Source of the DNA: Chloroflexota bacterium
GTDB taxonomy: Bacteria > Chloroflexota > Anaerolineae > Aggregatilineales > Phototrophicaceae
Length of the DNA: 36,495 nt
Direction of reading: 5' to 3'
NCBI GenBank assembly: GCA_026707745.1
Contig: JAPOWG010000053.1
Location: 1-36,495, forward strand
Both the position numbers and the translations under genes were made by a program. Every line of letters begins with the position of its first letter. The first letter of the stretch is position 1. Shown in pieces: positions 7,346-16,069 of this stretch. The notes under the pieces were generated by a model. The model did no database searches. It was not told where the DNA came from and saw only the letters and a program-made list of their open reading frames with translations.

Positions 7346-9757
7346 ATGATAACCGAGAAAACCATCGCAACCCTGGAACTGCACAAGATCCTGCAAGAGC
7401 TCTCGCGTTATACCAGCTTTGGCGCCGGCGAGGAGTTCGCCATCGAACTGCACCCCTCGACTGAGATTGAAGAGGTGCAATTATGGCAGCGGGAAACTGC
7501 TGAAGCCCTTGCCCTGCTCGAAGAAAAGTCCAATATCACGGTACAGGGCGCCCGGGATGTTCGCGATCCGGTCATTCGCTCTCAGCGTGGCGCCATCATT
7601 GAACCGAGCATCCTGCTCGATATTCGCTATACCTTGCGTCGAGCAAGTACGCTTAGGCGTACCCTGGGACGTCTCAAAGCGAGCTTTCCCCTGCTTTCCG
7701 ACCTGGCGAACGAACTCGAAGAGTGCAGCGAACTCCAATTGTCCATCGAGAAGTCCATCGATGACAACGCCGAAATCAAAGACACCGCCAGCGCCAGACT
7801 GGCGATCATTCGCCGCGACTTGAAGATCGCCTTCGAGCGCTTGCAAAATAAGCTGAATCGCATCGTCAGCAATCGAGCCAACCATGACAAGCTGCAAGAA
7901 GCCCTCGTCACGATGCGCCACGGCCGCTATGTGATACCTATAAAAGCCGAGCACAAGGGCAAGATCAAAGGCATCGTTCACGACTCGTCGTCATCTGGCG
8001 CCACGCTATTTATCGAGCCGCTGGATACCGTTGAACTCAATAACAAATGGCGCGAACTGCAAATCGACGAAGAGAAAGAGATCCGCCGTATACTCAGCGA
8101 CCTGACCGAAGAGGTCGCGGGCGAAAGCGAGCGCATCGTACGCACCGTGCAGTTGCTGGGCTATCTCGACCTGACCTTTGCCAAGGCCCGCTACGCGCTG
8201 GAGCACAACTGCATCCAGCCCAAGATGGTCGCGATGGAGCGAAATGAACAGCGACCGCCGGGAACAAATCACCCCGGCTCGACAATACAACTGAAGGGCG
8301 CGCGCCACCCCTTGCTCAAGGGACAGGTAGTGCCGCTTGATCTCAGCTTTGACGACGACACTTGGGTTATGGTGATCACCGGACCTAACACGGGCGGCAA
8401 GACCGTCGCTCTAAAGACCCTCGGATTGATGGTTCTGATGGCGCAGTGCGGCTTGCACATCCCAGCCGACGAAGCCAACTTGTCCGTTTTCCGGGGTGTA
8501 TACGCCGATATAGGCGATGAACAGAGCATTGAACAATCGCTCTCAACCTTCTCCTCGCACATGACCAATATCATTGACATCCTGTACCATTGCGACGGAC
8601 GCTCGCTGGTCATCCTGGACGAAGTTGGCGCCGGCACCGACCCCACCGAAGGCTCGGCGCTGGCGCGGGCGCTGCTTAACCGGTTGAAGAGCAAAGGCGT
8701 TACGACGCTTGTGACCACACACCACCCCGAGCTAAAGATCTACGGTGTTGAAACCTCAGGCGTGCGAAACGCCAGCGTCGAATTCGACCTGGAGACGCTG
8801 CGTCCCACCTACCGCCTGATCGTCGGCTTGCCCGGCCGCTCCAACGCGCTGGCAATCGCAGAACGCCTCGGACTGAACAAAGAAATCATTGAAGATGCGC
8901 GGGGCATGGTCGCGACCGAAGAACTGGACGCCGATGATCTTCTCAACGAGATCCAGCGCAGTCGCGCCGACATTCGCGTCCAACACGACGAGGTTAACCG
9001 GCTGAGGGAGGAACTCGCCGGGCAGCGCGACGACTTGCAAGTACGCCTGGATAAGATCGAGGACGAGCGCCGCGATGTCATTCGCGCCGCCCGCCGTCAT
9101 GCCGAAGAAGACCTGGCGGACTTCAACAAGGAGTTGCGCAAGATGCGTAACGAGTTGCGCGCCGCCGGGATGCCCGCTCAGACGATTATCGCGCTGCAAG
9201 CCGCCGCCGAAAAGATGGCGAAATGGACCCAGGCTCCGCTTGACGGCGCCGAAGAAGTGCAGCGACTCGACGACGCAGACTGGCTGCCCCGAATAGGCGA
9301 CACGGTCTTTCTCGACACGCTCAATGCAGAGGGTGTCATCGCAGAGCTTGATGACAAGGGCGGGCAGGTGCAAGTCGGTTCCTTGCGGGTGCGGGCAAAA
9401 TTCACCGACATGCGCAAGCGTAGTCGCAGCGAGATACGGGCTAAAGAACGCGGTCATGTACGCGAATACCAGCCGATCAATACCGTACCGCCAGCGGTCG
9501 AGTCGCCGGGCATGGAACTGGATATCCGCGGCAAACGTGTGGAAGAAGCGCTGGAAATCCTCGACCGTTATGTCGACGCAGCCTACACGTCGGGACTGCC
9601 CTTTGGCAGGATCATCCACGGCAAAGGCACCGGCCGCCTGCGTCAAGCGGTGCGACAATTCCTGCGCGAACACAGCTTGGTCAGCAAAGTGACGCAGGGA
9701 CAAAACAACGAAGGCGGCGCCGGCGTCACCGTCATTCACATGGTGCCAATCACCTAA
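7346..9757 (+). CDS. mutS2: Endonuclease MutS2
   Basis: The 803-residue protein has the MutS2 order: N-terminal core/lever helices (about 1-320), an ABC-type ATPase with Walker A GPNTGGKT (residues 346-353) and Walker B VILDEVGAGTDPTEG near residue 425, a long coiled coil (about 520-640), and a C-terminal Smr domain (about 723-803) with LDIRG and HGKGTGRLR motifs. The mismatch-recognition domain I of MutS1 is absent, as expected. MutS2 proteins bind branched DNA to limit recombination in some bacteria, and in others bind collided ribosomes and split them through ATPase and Smr activities. The Smr LDxHG histidine position reads LDIRG, a common variant. Length is normal. Confidence 0.97.
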   Translation: MITEKTIATLELHKILQELSRYTSFGAGEEFAIELHPSTEIEEVQLWQRETAEALALLEEKSNITVQGARDVRDPVIRSQRGAIIEPSILLDIRYTLRRASTLRRTLGRLKASFPLLSDLANELEECSELQLSIEKSIDDNAEIKDTASARLAIIRRDLKIAFERLQNKLNRIVSNRANHDKLQEALVTMRHGRYVIPIKAEHKGKIKGIVHDSSSSGATLFIEPLDTVELNNKWRELQIDEEKEIRRILSDLTEEVAGESERIVRTVQLLGYLDLTFAKARYALEHNCIQPKMVAMERNEQRPPGTNHPGSTIQLKGARHPLLKGQVVPLDLSFDDDTWVMVITGPNTGGKTVALKTLGLMVLMAQCGLHIPADEANLSVFRGVYADIGDEQSIEQSLSTFSSHMTNIIDILYHCDGRSLVILDEVGAGTDPTEGSALARALLNRLKSKGVTTLVTTHHPELKIYGVETSGVRNASVEFDLETLRPTYRLIVGLPGRSNALAIAERLGLNKEIIEDARGMVATEELDADDLLNEIQRSRADIRVQHDEVNRLREELAGQRDDLQVRLDKIEDERRDVIRAARRHAEEDLADFNKELRKMRNELRAAGMPAQTIIALQAAAEKMAKWTQAPLDGAEEVQRLDDADWLPRIGDTVFLDTLNAEGVIAELDDKGGQVQVGSLRVRAKFTDMRKRSRSEIRAKERGHVREYQPINTVPPAVESPGMELDIRGKRVEEALEILDRYVDAAYTSGLPFGRIIHGKGTGRLRQAVRQFLREHSLVSKVTQGQNNEGGAGVTVIHMVPIT

Positions 9758-9773
9758 GTCGGGACGCCAACTT

Positions 9774-10358
9774 TTGAACGAAGATCAGCGACGGAATTTC
9801 AGCGAACGCTACGCTGCGGGCGACATGCCCTGGGACAGCGGCCTCACGCCGCCGGAGATCTTTGAGATCCTGTCGGAGATGCCGCCGGGCAATGGGCTTG
9901 ACCTAGGCTGCGGCACAGGCACGGTCATGCGTGATCTGCTCAAGAGAGGCTGGCGAGCCGATGGCATCGATTTCGTGCAGGGCGCGATTGACCTCGCCCG
10001 AGACAAACTGCAGCAGTTTCCCGCCGAAACTTGTCGACTGTTCCGCCATGATGTCACGCAGCTCGATGAGTTGCCGGGCCTGCGGCCGCCCTATGATCTC
10101 GTCATCGACATCGGCTGCGGTCACTGCATCGACAAGGATGCCGCGCCCGGATATGCAAAGGCGATCCCGCAAATGCTCAAGGTCGGCGGCACTTTCATGC
10201 TTTATGCCAGTCATCCGCGTCCCGATTCGACGGTGGGCTGGACGCCGGTCGAGGTGCAGCGTCTCTTCACGCCTCGGTTGAACCTGGTCTGGCAGCGACA
10301 GGGCATAGATACGGCGATAGGCGTTGCTTCGAGTTGGTACAGATTTCAAAGAACTTAA
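9774..10358 (+). CDS. Class I SAM-dependent methyltransferase
   Basis: The 194-residue protein contains the SAM-binding glycine motif GLDLGCGTGTVMRDL near residues 41-55, the acidic end of strand 2 (GIDF) and the strand-4 segment YDLVIDIGCGH. The N-terminal segment NFSERYAAGDMPWDSG resembles the thiopurine/tellurite-resistance (TPMT/TehB-like) and related methyltransferase subfamilies, which start with a WD-containing segment. The acceptor substrate is unknown. I used a TTG start 16 nt after the mutS2 stop; no in-frame ATG lies upstream of the conserved domain. It is probably cotranscribed with mutS2. Confidence 0.82.
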   Translation: MNEDQRRNFSERYAAGDMPWDSGLTPPEIFEILSEMPPGNGLDLGCGTGTVMRDLLKRGWRADGIDFVQGAIDLARDKLQQFPAETCRLFRHDVTQLDELPGLRPPYDLVIDIGCGHCIDKDAAPGYAKAIPQMLKVGGTFMLYASHPRPDSTVGWTPVEVQRLFTPRLNLVWQRQGIDTAIGVASSWYRFQRT

Positions 10359-10384
10359 AGATCTAAGAAGAGTACTATAGCGAG

Positions 10385-11563
10385 TTGATAAAAGCAGAGA
10401 ATAAAAGCACAGTGAAAGCAAAACTGGTCGTCTTTTTCATCTTCCTGTCCATTTTCACCGGTATTGCTGGCTTTATCCTGGGGTCGGCGCTGCCAAATCA
10501 GAATCGGGGGTTCTATCTGCCGCAACACGATTCCCCTATTTCGCAATCCGCGCCCGCACTCATTGCGCCATTCGACGGCAGCGAATTTGTCGAATCCGAG
10601 CTTGAACTGGAATGGCGCTGGGATGCGGGGCTTAACGAGAATCAGTTCTATGCCTTGCGCATCTGGACAGCAGAACTTGCCTATCGTGAAATATGGAGCG
10701 AAGAGACACGCGTGTCCGTTGCCGAGGTGATTGACAGTTACAGCGTAGATCTGGGCAGTTTCTATTGGAAAGTAGCGGTTGTCAATGTTGATGCGGCCGG
10801 CAACTTCGACAGTATGGGCAGCGCTTGGAGCGAAGAGTTCCATTTGCGTCGGGTCCGCCATCTGAGCATCCTACCCAGACAATACGCCGACATGTCGGGC
10901 ATCGCCCAACAAATCTTTGATCAGAATCTTAGCCCGACAGAAATAGTTGACGAGACGCATCGCTTTATCCAAGCGAACAGTATCCCGGACCTGCAGAAAG
11001 ACTACGATGCGGATTATGGAGACGCCATCGCATTGATGTTTGAGTATTCGCAGGGACGAAGCGACGACAGGCCGCATCTTTTATGCGATGGCAGGTCAAC
11101 TGCCATGTTGACAATCCTGGCCGAATTGGGCATCAATAGCAGATTAGTGTTTCTATACAGCCCGGTGCCGGGTTACTTGGCGCAACATACTGTGTTGGAA
11201 GTCTTTAATCCTGAACGGCAAACTTGGCAAGTACACGACCTCGCCTGGGATTTCTTTTATGTCGACTTAGAGTCGCGAGAACGTGTTTCCGCCGAGCGCA
11301 TCCTTTTTGGACCTCACGAGAATCTGGCAGGATGCCCGATTGCCGGTGGCGCGTGCAACGCGCTGGTGATGCGAGAAAGCGTCGGATACTTCGACGCAAT
11401 GCGCTACGGCTGGTCCTATGAACTTTTGGTGAATCCTGATCGCTTTCCGATCTCAAGACGGTTTGAAGGGCAAGATGGGCAGAATATCGCGGAATTCATT
11501 AGCGACGGCTATCCGCAAAAGGTGACGATTCAGATGGGGAGTTGGGAGCACTTTGATCACTAG
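10385..11563 (+). CDS. Transglutaminase-like protein with N-terminal membrane anchor
   Basis: A hydrophobic segment at about residues 14-35 should act as a signal anchor or uncleaved signal, placing the rest outside the membrane. Residues about 55-155 look like a fibronectin type III-like beta domain (LEWRWDAG, FYWKVAVVN). A papain-like transglutaminase fold follows, with the catalytic triad visible as C234 (LLCDGRSTAML), H268 (AQHTVLEVF) and D285 (VHDLAWDFF), spaced as in the family. Bacterial members are mostly proteases or crosslinking enzymes with unknown substrates. The start is a TTG; a GTG nine codons later is an alternative. Next comes a PBP gene, so a cell-envelope role is plausible but unproven. 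Confidence 0.75.
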   Translation: MIKAENKSTVKAKLVVFFIFLSIFTGIAGFILGSALPNQNRGFYLPQHDSPISQSAPALIAPFDGSEFVESELELEWRWDAGLNENQFYALRIWTAELAYREIWSEETRVSVAEVIDSYSVDLGSFYWKVAVVNVDAAGNFDSMGSAWSEEFHLRRVRHLSILPRQYADMSGIAQQIFDQNLSPTEIVDETHRFIQANSIPDLQKDYDADYGDAIALMFEYSQGRSDDRPHLLCDGRSTAMLTILAELGINSRLVFLYSPVPGYLAQHTVLEVFNPERQTWQVHDLAWDFFYVDLESRERVSAERILFGPHENLAGCPIAGGACNALVMRESVGYFDAMRYGWSYELLVNPDRFPISRRFEGQDGQNIAEFISDGYPQKVTIQMGSWEHFDH

Positions 11564-11709
11564 TCGATCGACCTGTTATAGCGCTAATCAACATTCGGGT
11601 ATACCATTATCGCGGGTTGATCAATCAACGAGCAGCGCCGCTCGGCGCGTAACCGGCGAAAAGGTACTAAGAATGTCGTGCCACGCAAAGTATTAAGCCT
11701 GCTTGTCAC

Positions 11710-13917
11710 ATGAGCGCCGAAGTTTACATAAACAGTACCGTGCATCGACTGGCTTTTTGCAGCCTCCTCCTTATAGTTGTCTTGGTCGGATGTCGACCTC
11801 AGGTCGAGGACTCTGCCGCGCCCCTGCCCACCGTACGGGCGGGCCCTACTGCCGCGCCAGATCTCGAATCCGCAGCCAAGATTGCCAATTCCTTCCTGAC
11901 CGCCTGGCAAGAACAGAACTTCAATCAAATGCACCGTCTGCTGACGGGGCGCCTGCAAGAGGCTACGCCTCTCGCCGACTTCCGCCTGGCCTACCAGCGG
12001 GCTCAGTCCACGATGACGTTCCAGCGGCTTGAATACAAAGCGGAAGCGCTCTTCGCCACAGACGGGCACGTTCTCGTTTTCCAGTATCAGATGACCTTCC
12101 ACACGCGCATCCTCGGGTCTTTCGTCGACCCCAATCGCCGCTTGCATCTCGTCGTCGAACCAGGCCTAAATCAATGGCGCGTCGCCTGGTCGCCCGCCGA
12201 CATCTTTGCCGAGATGGGCAACGGCGCGCGTCTGGTGTTCCAACCGCAGATACCCGGCCGCGCCAACATCTACGACCGTAACGGCGAATCGCTCGCCGAT
12301 CAATACGGTCGCATGGTCCGCATATTTGTCAACAATGCCGAAGTTCCCGACAGAAGCGCATGCTTCCAACTGCTGGCGGAAGCCCAGAATAAGCCCGTCA
12401 GCGAGTTTACCGAATTGTTTGACCAGCGATCGGGCGCAGACTGGCTGGTTGACGCCGGCATCCTGGAGCCGCAGGTTTACATCCGACATGGCGACAAAAT
12501 CGAAAACGCCTGTAAGGCCGAATTCGAGCAAGAAGCGACCCGCCGCTATGTCAACGGAACGCTGATGCCCCATATCCTGGGGCATGTCGGCTATCCGGAT
12601 ACCGATCAAATCCCGGAGCTCGAAGCCATCGGATATAACGCCGGGACCATCATCGGAAAAGCGGCCATCGAAGCAAGCTGGAATGATACCCTGGCTGGGC
12701 GCCCGGGTGGCAAGCTGTCACTCGTATCGCCAAGCGGGGCTCGCCTGCGCTTGCTGAGCGAAGTTGGTTCACAAGTCCCTGAAAGCATCTGGCTGACGAT
12801 CGACTCCAAGCTGCAAGAAAATATCATCCGGGTACTCGACGAAGCCTATCGCACCAACGCCTGGGGCAGGATCTCCTATGGAGCGGCGGTCGTCGTCATG
12901 GACGTCAATAATGGCGAGGTTCTGGCCATGGTCAGCTACCCGTCCTTTGATGGGAATGCCTTGAATCCATTTCCCGTTGTCGGGCGGGAAACAGCGAACA
13001 AAGTGCTGGAAAAACTAGCGCAGGACGAACGAAAGCCTCAAATCAACCGCGCGACGCAAGGCCTTTATCCGACCGGCTCAGTCATGAAAGGACTAAGCGC
13101 GATCGCCGCGCTGGAGAGCGGCGTCTACGACGAATCAACCCGCTATTATTGTACCGGCAGTTGGACCCACGGCTTCGATACACGTTACGATTGGCTGCCT
13201 GGCGGCCATGGCAGCATGTCGGCGCAGACCGGCATCACCCACAGTTGCAATCCCTTCTTTTATGAAGTTGGCTTCCGTCTCAACGCGGAAGATCCTAATT
13301 TGCTGCCCGCCTTCGCGGCCAAGTTCGGCTTGGGCCAACTCACCGGTATCAATGCTGTACCGGAATTGGGCGGCAGCATTCCCTCACCCGACAATGTCTT
13401 GCAAACTGCTGGTTTACCGTGGTCTTACGCTTTTGCAGTCAACTTGTCGATCGGCCAGGGCGAAGTACAGATAACGCCCTTGCAGATGGTTCGCTTGTAT
13501 GCCGCCCTTGCCAACGGCGGATACCTCTTGCGCCCCCTGTTGGTGCGCGAACGAGGCATCCTCGACCAGCGCACGTTGGTCGCCAAACGCGATGTCATGA
13601 ACGATACGCGCGTTTCGCCTGATAACCTGGCCATCGTGCAAAAAGGCTTGTGCGGCGTCATCAGCGACTATGGCGGGACAGCCGCGCACCAGTTTCTCTA
13701 TTCCCCGCTGCTCGATGTGGGCGTATGCGGGAAAACCGGCACGGCGCAGGCCGCCGGAGACGACGAACTGCCGCACAGTTGGTTCATTGCCTATGCCCCG
13801 GCCAAAGATCCTCAGATCGCCATTGTCACTATGGTGGAAAATTCCGGCGAAGGCTCGGCCATCGCCGCGCCATTAACGCGCAACATTTTGGAATACTACT
13901 TCTTCGGCGCCTTTTGA
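11710..13917 (+). CDS. Penicillin-binding protein (transpeptidase) with lipoprotein-like N terminus and NTF2-like domain
   Basis: The 735-residue protein has all three transpeptidase motifs in order: S457VMK460, S512CN514 and K675TG. Its N terminus is a signal peptide ending in LVGC28, a plausible lipobox, instead of the usual membrane anchor. Residues about 50-165 look like a MecA_N/NTF2-like domain (FLTAWQEQNFNQMHRLLTG), followed by a dimerization domain and then the transpeptidase domain from about residue 350. This layout resembles class B PBPs of the MecA/PbpA type. It would crosslink peptidoglycan or have a related D,D-transpeptidase role outside the membrane. Whether C28 is lipidated is an inference from the motif. 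Confidence 0.88.
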   Translation: MSAEVYINSTVHRLAFCSLLLIVVLVGCRPQVEDSAAPLPTVRAGPTAAPDLESAAKIANSFLTAWQEQNFNQMHRLLTGRLQEATPLADFRLAYQRAQSTMTFQRLEYKAEALFATDGHVLVFQYQMTFHTRILGSFVDPNRRLHLVVEPGLNQWRVAWSPADIFAEMGNGARLVFQPQIPGRANIYDRNGESLADQYGRMVRIFVNNAEVPDRSACFQLLAEAQNKPVSEFTELFDQRSGADWLVDAGILEPQVYIRHGDKIENACKAEFEQEATRRYVNGTLMPHILGHVGYPDTDQIPELEAIGYNAGTIIGKAAIEASWNDTLAGRPGGKLSLVSPSGARLRLLSEVGSQVPESIWLTIDSKLQENIIRVLDEAYRTNAWGRISYGAAVVVMDVNNGEVLAMVSYPSFDGNALNPFPVVGRETANKVLEKLAQDERKPQINRATQGLYPTGSVMKGLSAIAALESGVYDESTRYYCTGSWTHGFDTRYDWLPGGHGSMSAQTGITHSCNPFFYEVGFRLNAEDPNLLPAFAAKFGLGQLTGINAVPELGGSIPSPDNVLQTAGLPWSYAFAVNLSIGQGEVQITPLQMVRLYAALANGGYLLRPLLVRERGILDQRTLVAKRDVMNDTRVSPDNLAIVQKGLCGVISDYGGTAAHQFLYSPLLDVGVCGKTGTAQAAGDDELPHSWFIAYAPAKDPQIAIVTMVENSGEGSAIAAPLTRNILEYYFFGAF

Positions 13918-13929
13918 GCGCTAGGCGCT

Positions 13930-14310
13930 TCATCCCGCGACGATCCGGCTCAAGGCGATAATGCCGATTTCCACCAGCAAGATCAACAGCAGCCGTTTGC
14001 GCGTTCGCGCTTGCGCCAGCCGCTTGAAAAAGTAATCGAAGCCGCCAATGGTTAGGCCGACCAGAAGCGCGCCTCCGCCGATCAGCCAGGCGTTACGCAC
14101 GGTTATCAACGCATAGCGCTGGCGCACGGAACTGTCCATACCATGGTAGATGAGGTATGCGGCAGCCGCAAGCAATAGTTCCTGTATGGCAAAAAAACAG
14201 AAAAACGTCGTAACCGCCGTCAGCAAAAGCAGGACCAGATTGATCAACTTCGCAAGGACAGATTGTGCCCTGGCTGACGACAGGATATCTTTTCGGTCAG
14301 GCTTTTGCAT
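13930..14310 (-). CDS. Small polytopic membrane protein of unknown function
   Basis: I do not recognise a family. From the ATG at 14310 the product has 126 residues: a short charged N terminus (MQKPDRKDILSSARAQ), then hydrophobic segments at about residues 22-50 and 72-92 and a C-terminal one at about 108-126. The open frame extends upstream to 14409, but those codons are arginine-rich and unlike a protein start; ATG at 14343 is another possibility. No clear ribosome binding site decides the start. It is convergent with the PBP gene and divergent from the cox operon. Confidence 0.6.
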   Translation of the reverse strand: MQKPDRKDILSSARAQSVLAKLINLVLLLLTAVTTFFCFFAIQELLLAAAAYLIYHGMDSSVRQRYALITVRNAWLIGGGALLVGLTIGGFDYFFKRLAQARTRKRLLLILLVEIGIIALSRIVAG

Positions 14311-14481
14311 CACAGCCCAATAATACACGACTCCCCTTATCATGCTCAAGCTATAATGGCGTCGAGGCCGCAGTACGCGCCTGCGCCCGCGCTTCCGCTG
14401 CCGATGCAACTCAGCTTAGGCGACATACAAAGCTCAGGTCGCGGCCGCCGGCGGGTGCGAGACAAACCGTACTGAACATGC

Positions 14482-14510
14482 TTGTAATGCGACAACCTTT
14501 TCGGTAGAAT
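14482..14510 (+). promoter_or_regulatory. Likely promoter of the cytochrome oxidase operon
   Basis: TTGTAA (14482-14487) and TAGAAT (14505-14510) are spaced by 17 nt, about 150 nt before coxB. A second, less convincing candidate is TATAAT at 14352-14357, which lacks a good -35 box. The roughly 310 nt between the flanking genes otherwise hold only the palindrome annotated at 14524. Confidence 0.55.
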
Positions 14511-14523
14511 TGTGAAAAATTAA

Positions 14524-14535
14524 ACAAGCGCTTGT
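14524..14535. promoter_or_regulatory. Palindromic operator-like site in the cox leader
   Basis: ACAAGCGCTTGT is a perfect 12-bp palindrome beginning 13 nt after the -10 box, where a bound repressor would block transcription. The central AAGCGCTT resembles operators of LacI-type regulators, but no regulator gene is nearby and the link is an inference. Confidence 0.4.
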
Positions 14536-14657
14536 GACCGACCCAGGGAGACCTTTGCGGCGCCCGTCATAGTTCGTTCGCAACGGTTGACATCCGCGAC
14601 TCTGGGCGCGCGACTTGGCGCGCGATCCAAACTGCGAAAATCAGGTGGAAACCCGCT

Positions 14658-15998
14658 ATGGCTAACAACTTCGGAAACAGACCATCGATAAGTCCGACAA
14701 CGATTGTCGTTGCCGCGGTTTATCTGCTGGTTAGCGTCGTCGGCATCAACTGGTTTACCACATTCATTCCCGGCATTTTTCCACCGCAAGCCTCGGCGGA
14801 ATCCAAGAGCGTGGACGAGCTCTTCTTCATCTTGATGATTGTTGGCGGCATCGTATTCTTCTTGATCCAGGGCATGTTGCTGATCTCGGTGATCGCGTTC
14901 CGCGCGCGCCGCGACGATACGAGTGACGGTCCTACTTATCACGGAAACGTGGTGCTGGAAATCGTTTGGACAGTTATCCCGGCGCTGGTGGTCGTCTTTC
15001 TGGCGGTTATCAGCTTCAACGTCTGGAGCCAAAACTCCGCGCCCAAAGCCAACGTCAATATGGTCAACGGCGCCTCCATTCCGATCAACGTGATAGGCGC
15101 GCGCTATGCCTGGACACATACCTACGAGACCGGACGACTAACGCCAAATGGCGATCCAATCATCATCAATAGCGGCGCCAATTTACATACTTACATTGGT
15201 CAAAATGTCGATCTGAGTTTGCAGACGCAAGACGTGATCCATTCCTATTGGGTGCCGGCGATGCGCGTCAAGCAGGATTTGCTGCCGGGCGATCCCAGGC
15301 AAGGGGGACGGCCCACCGAACTGCGCTTCACACCGGTCCGCATCGAGGGAGTTGCGTATCCGGCCGAGTATCCCATCGTCTGCGCCGAACTGTGCGGGGA
15401 TGGCCATGGACGCATGCGCGGCGCGGTAATCGTATACGAAGACGAGGGGCAGTTCCTCGAACAATTCTTTGAGCCGGCGATTCACGCGATTCTCAATCCC
15501 CCGGCCGATCCCGTGCTGCGCGGAGAAGTAGAAATCCAAAACTATATCTGCAACAGTTGTCATGTGCTCGACAGTCTGGGGTGGACAGGCCTCACCGGTC
15601 CTCCTCTGAACGGCATCGCCGATCGCGCCGGGGAACGTGTGCCGGGCCAATCGGCGGAAGAGTACATTGCCAACTCGATTTGGGATTCCGGCGCGTTCAG
15701 GGTGCCGGGTTATGACCAGCAGATGGCGGCTTTTGGACCAGAAGTCATTGACCCGCTCAACGTGATGACCCCCGAACAACTCTATTCAATCGTGGCTTAT
15801 CTCTGCACAATTGGCGAACAATCCGACTGCGATATGGAAAACAGTGTTACCGCCATCCCGGATGCGATCAAAACCGTATTCGGCATGGAGGTCGATATCA
15901 CCTTTGGTATGGACGGCGCCGCAACGGACGACGAAATATCGGACACAGGAGCAGTTGAAGAAGCGGCAGAATCGAATACAGATAACGATTCCGCGTAG
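14658..15998 (+). CDS. coxB: Cytochrome c oxidase subunit II with fused cytochrome c domain
   Basis: The 446-residue protein has three hydrophobic segments (about 16-37, 57-80 and 101-122), one more than the usual two-helix subunit II. The cupredoxin domain holds the CuA ligands H195, C242, E244 carbonyl, C246, H250 and M253 in the CAELCGDGHGRM motif. A class I cytochrome c domain follows, with heme site C298NSC301H302 and a likely axial M356. This is the caa3-type arrangement in which subunit II accepts electrons through its own heme c. The extra C-terminal tail (about 395-446) is acidic and low in complexity. It opens a cox operon; the AGGTGG ribosome binding site lies about 10 nt before the ATG. 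Confidence 0.96.
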   Translation: MANNFGNRPSISPTTIVVAAVYLLVSVVGINWFTTFIPGIFPPQASAESKSVDELFFILMIVGGIVFFLIQGMLLISVIAFRARRDDTSDGPTYHGNVVLEIVWTVIPALVVVFLAVISFNVWSQNSAPKANVNMVNGASIPINVIGARYAWTHTYETGRLTPNGDPIIINSGANLHTYIGQNVDLSLQTQDVIHSYWVPAMRVKQDLLPGDPRQGGRPTELRFTPVRIEGVAYPAEYPIVCAELCGDGHGRMRGAVIVYEDEGQFLEQFFEPAIHAILNPPADPVLRGEVEIQNYICNSCHVLDSLGWTGLTGPPLNGIADRAGERVPGQSAEEYIANSIWDSGAFRVPGYDQQMAAFGPEVIDPLNVMTPEQLYSIVAYLCTIGEQSDCDMENSVTAIPDAIKTVFGMEVDITFGMDGAATDDEISDTGAVEEAAESNTDNDSA

Positions 15999-16069
15999 CG
16001 CCGGGATAGAGGCGATAGCGGAAATTGCAGCAAAACAGCATATTTGACGCTGAGTGAAGAGGCGAAACA

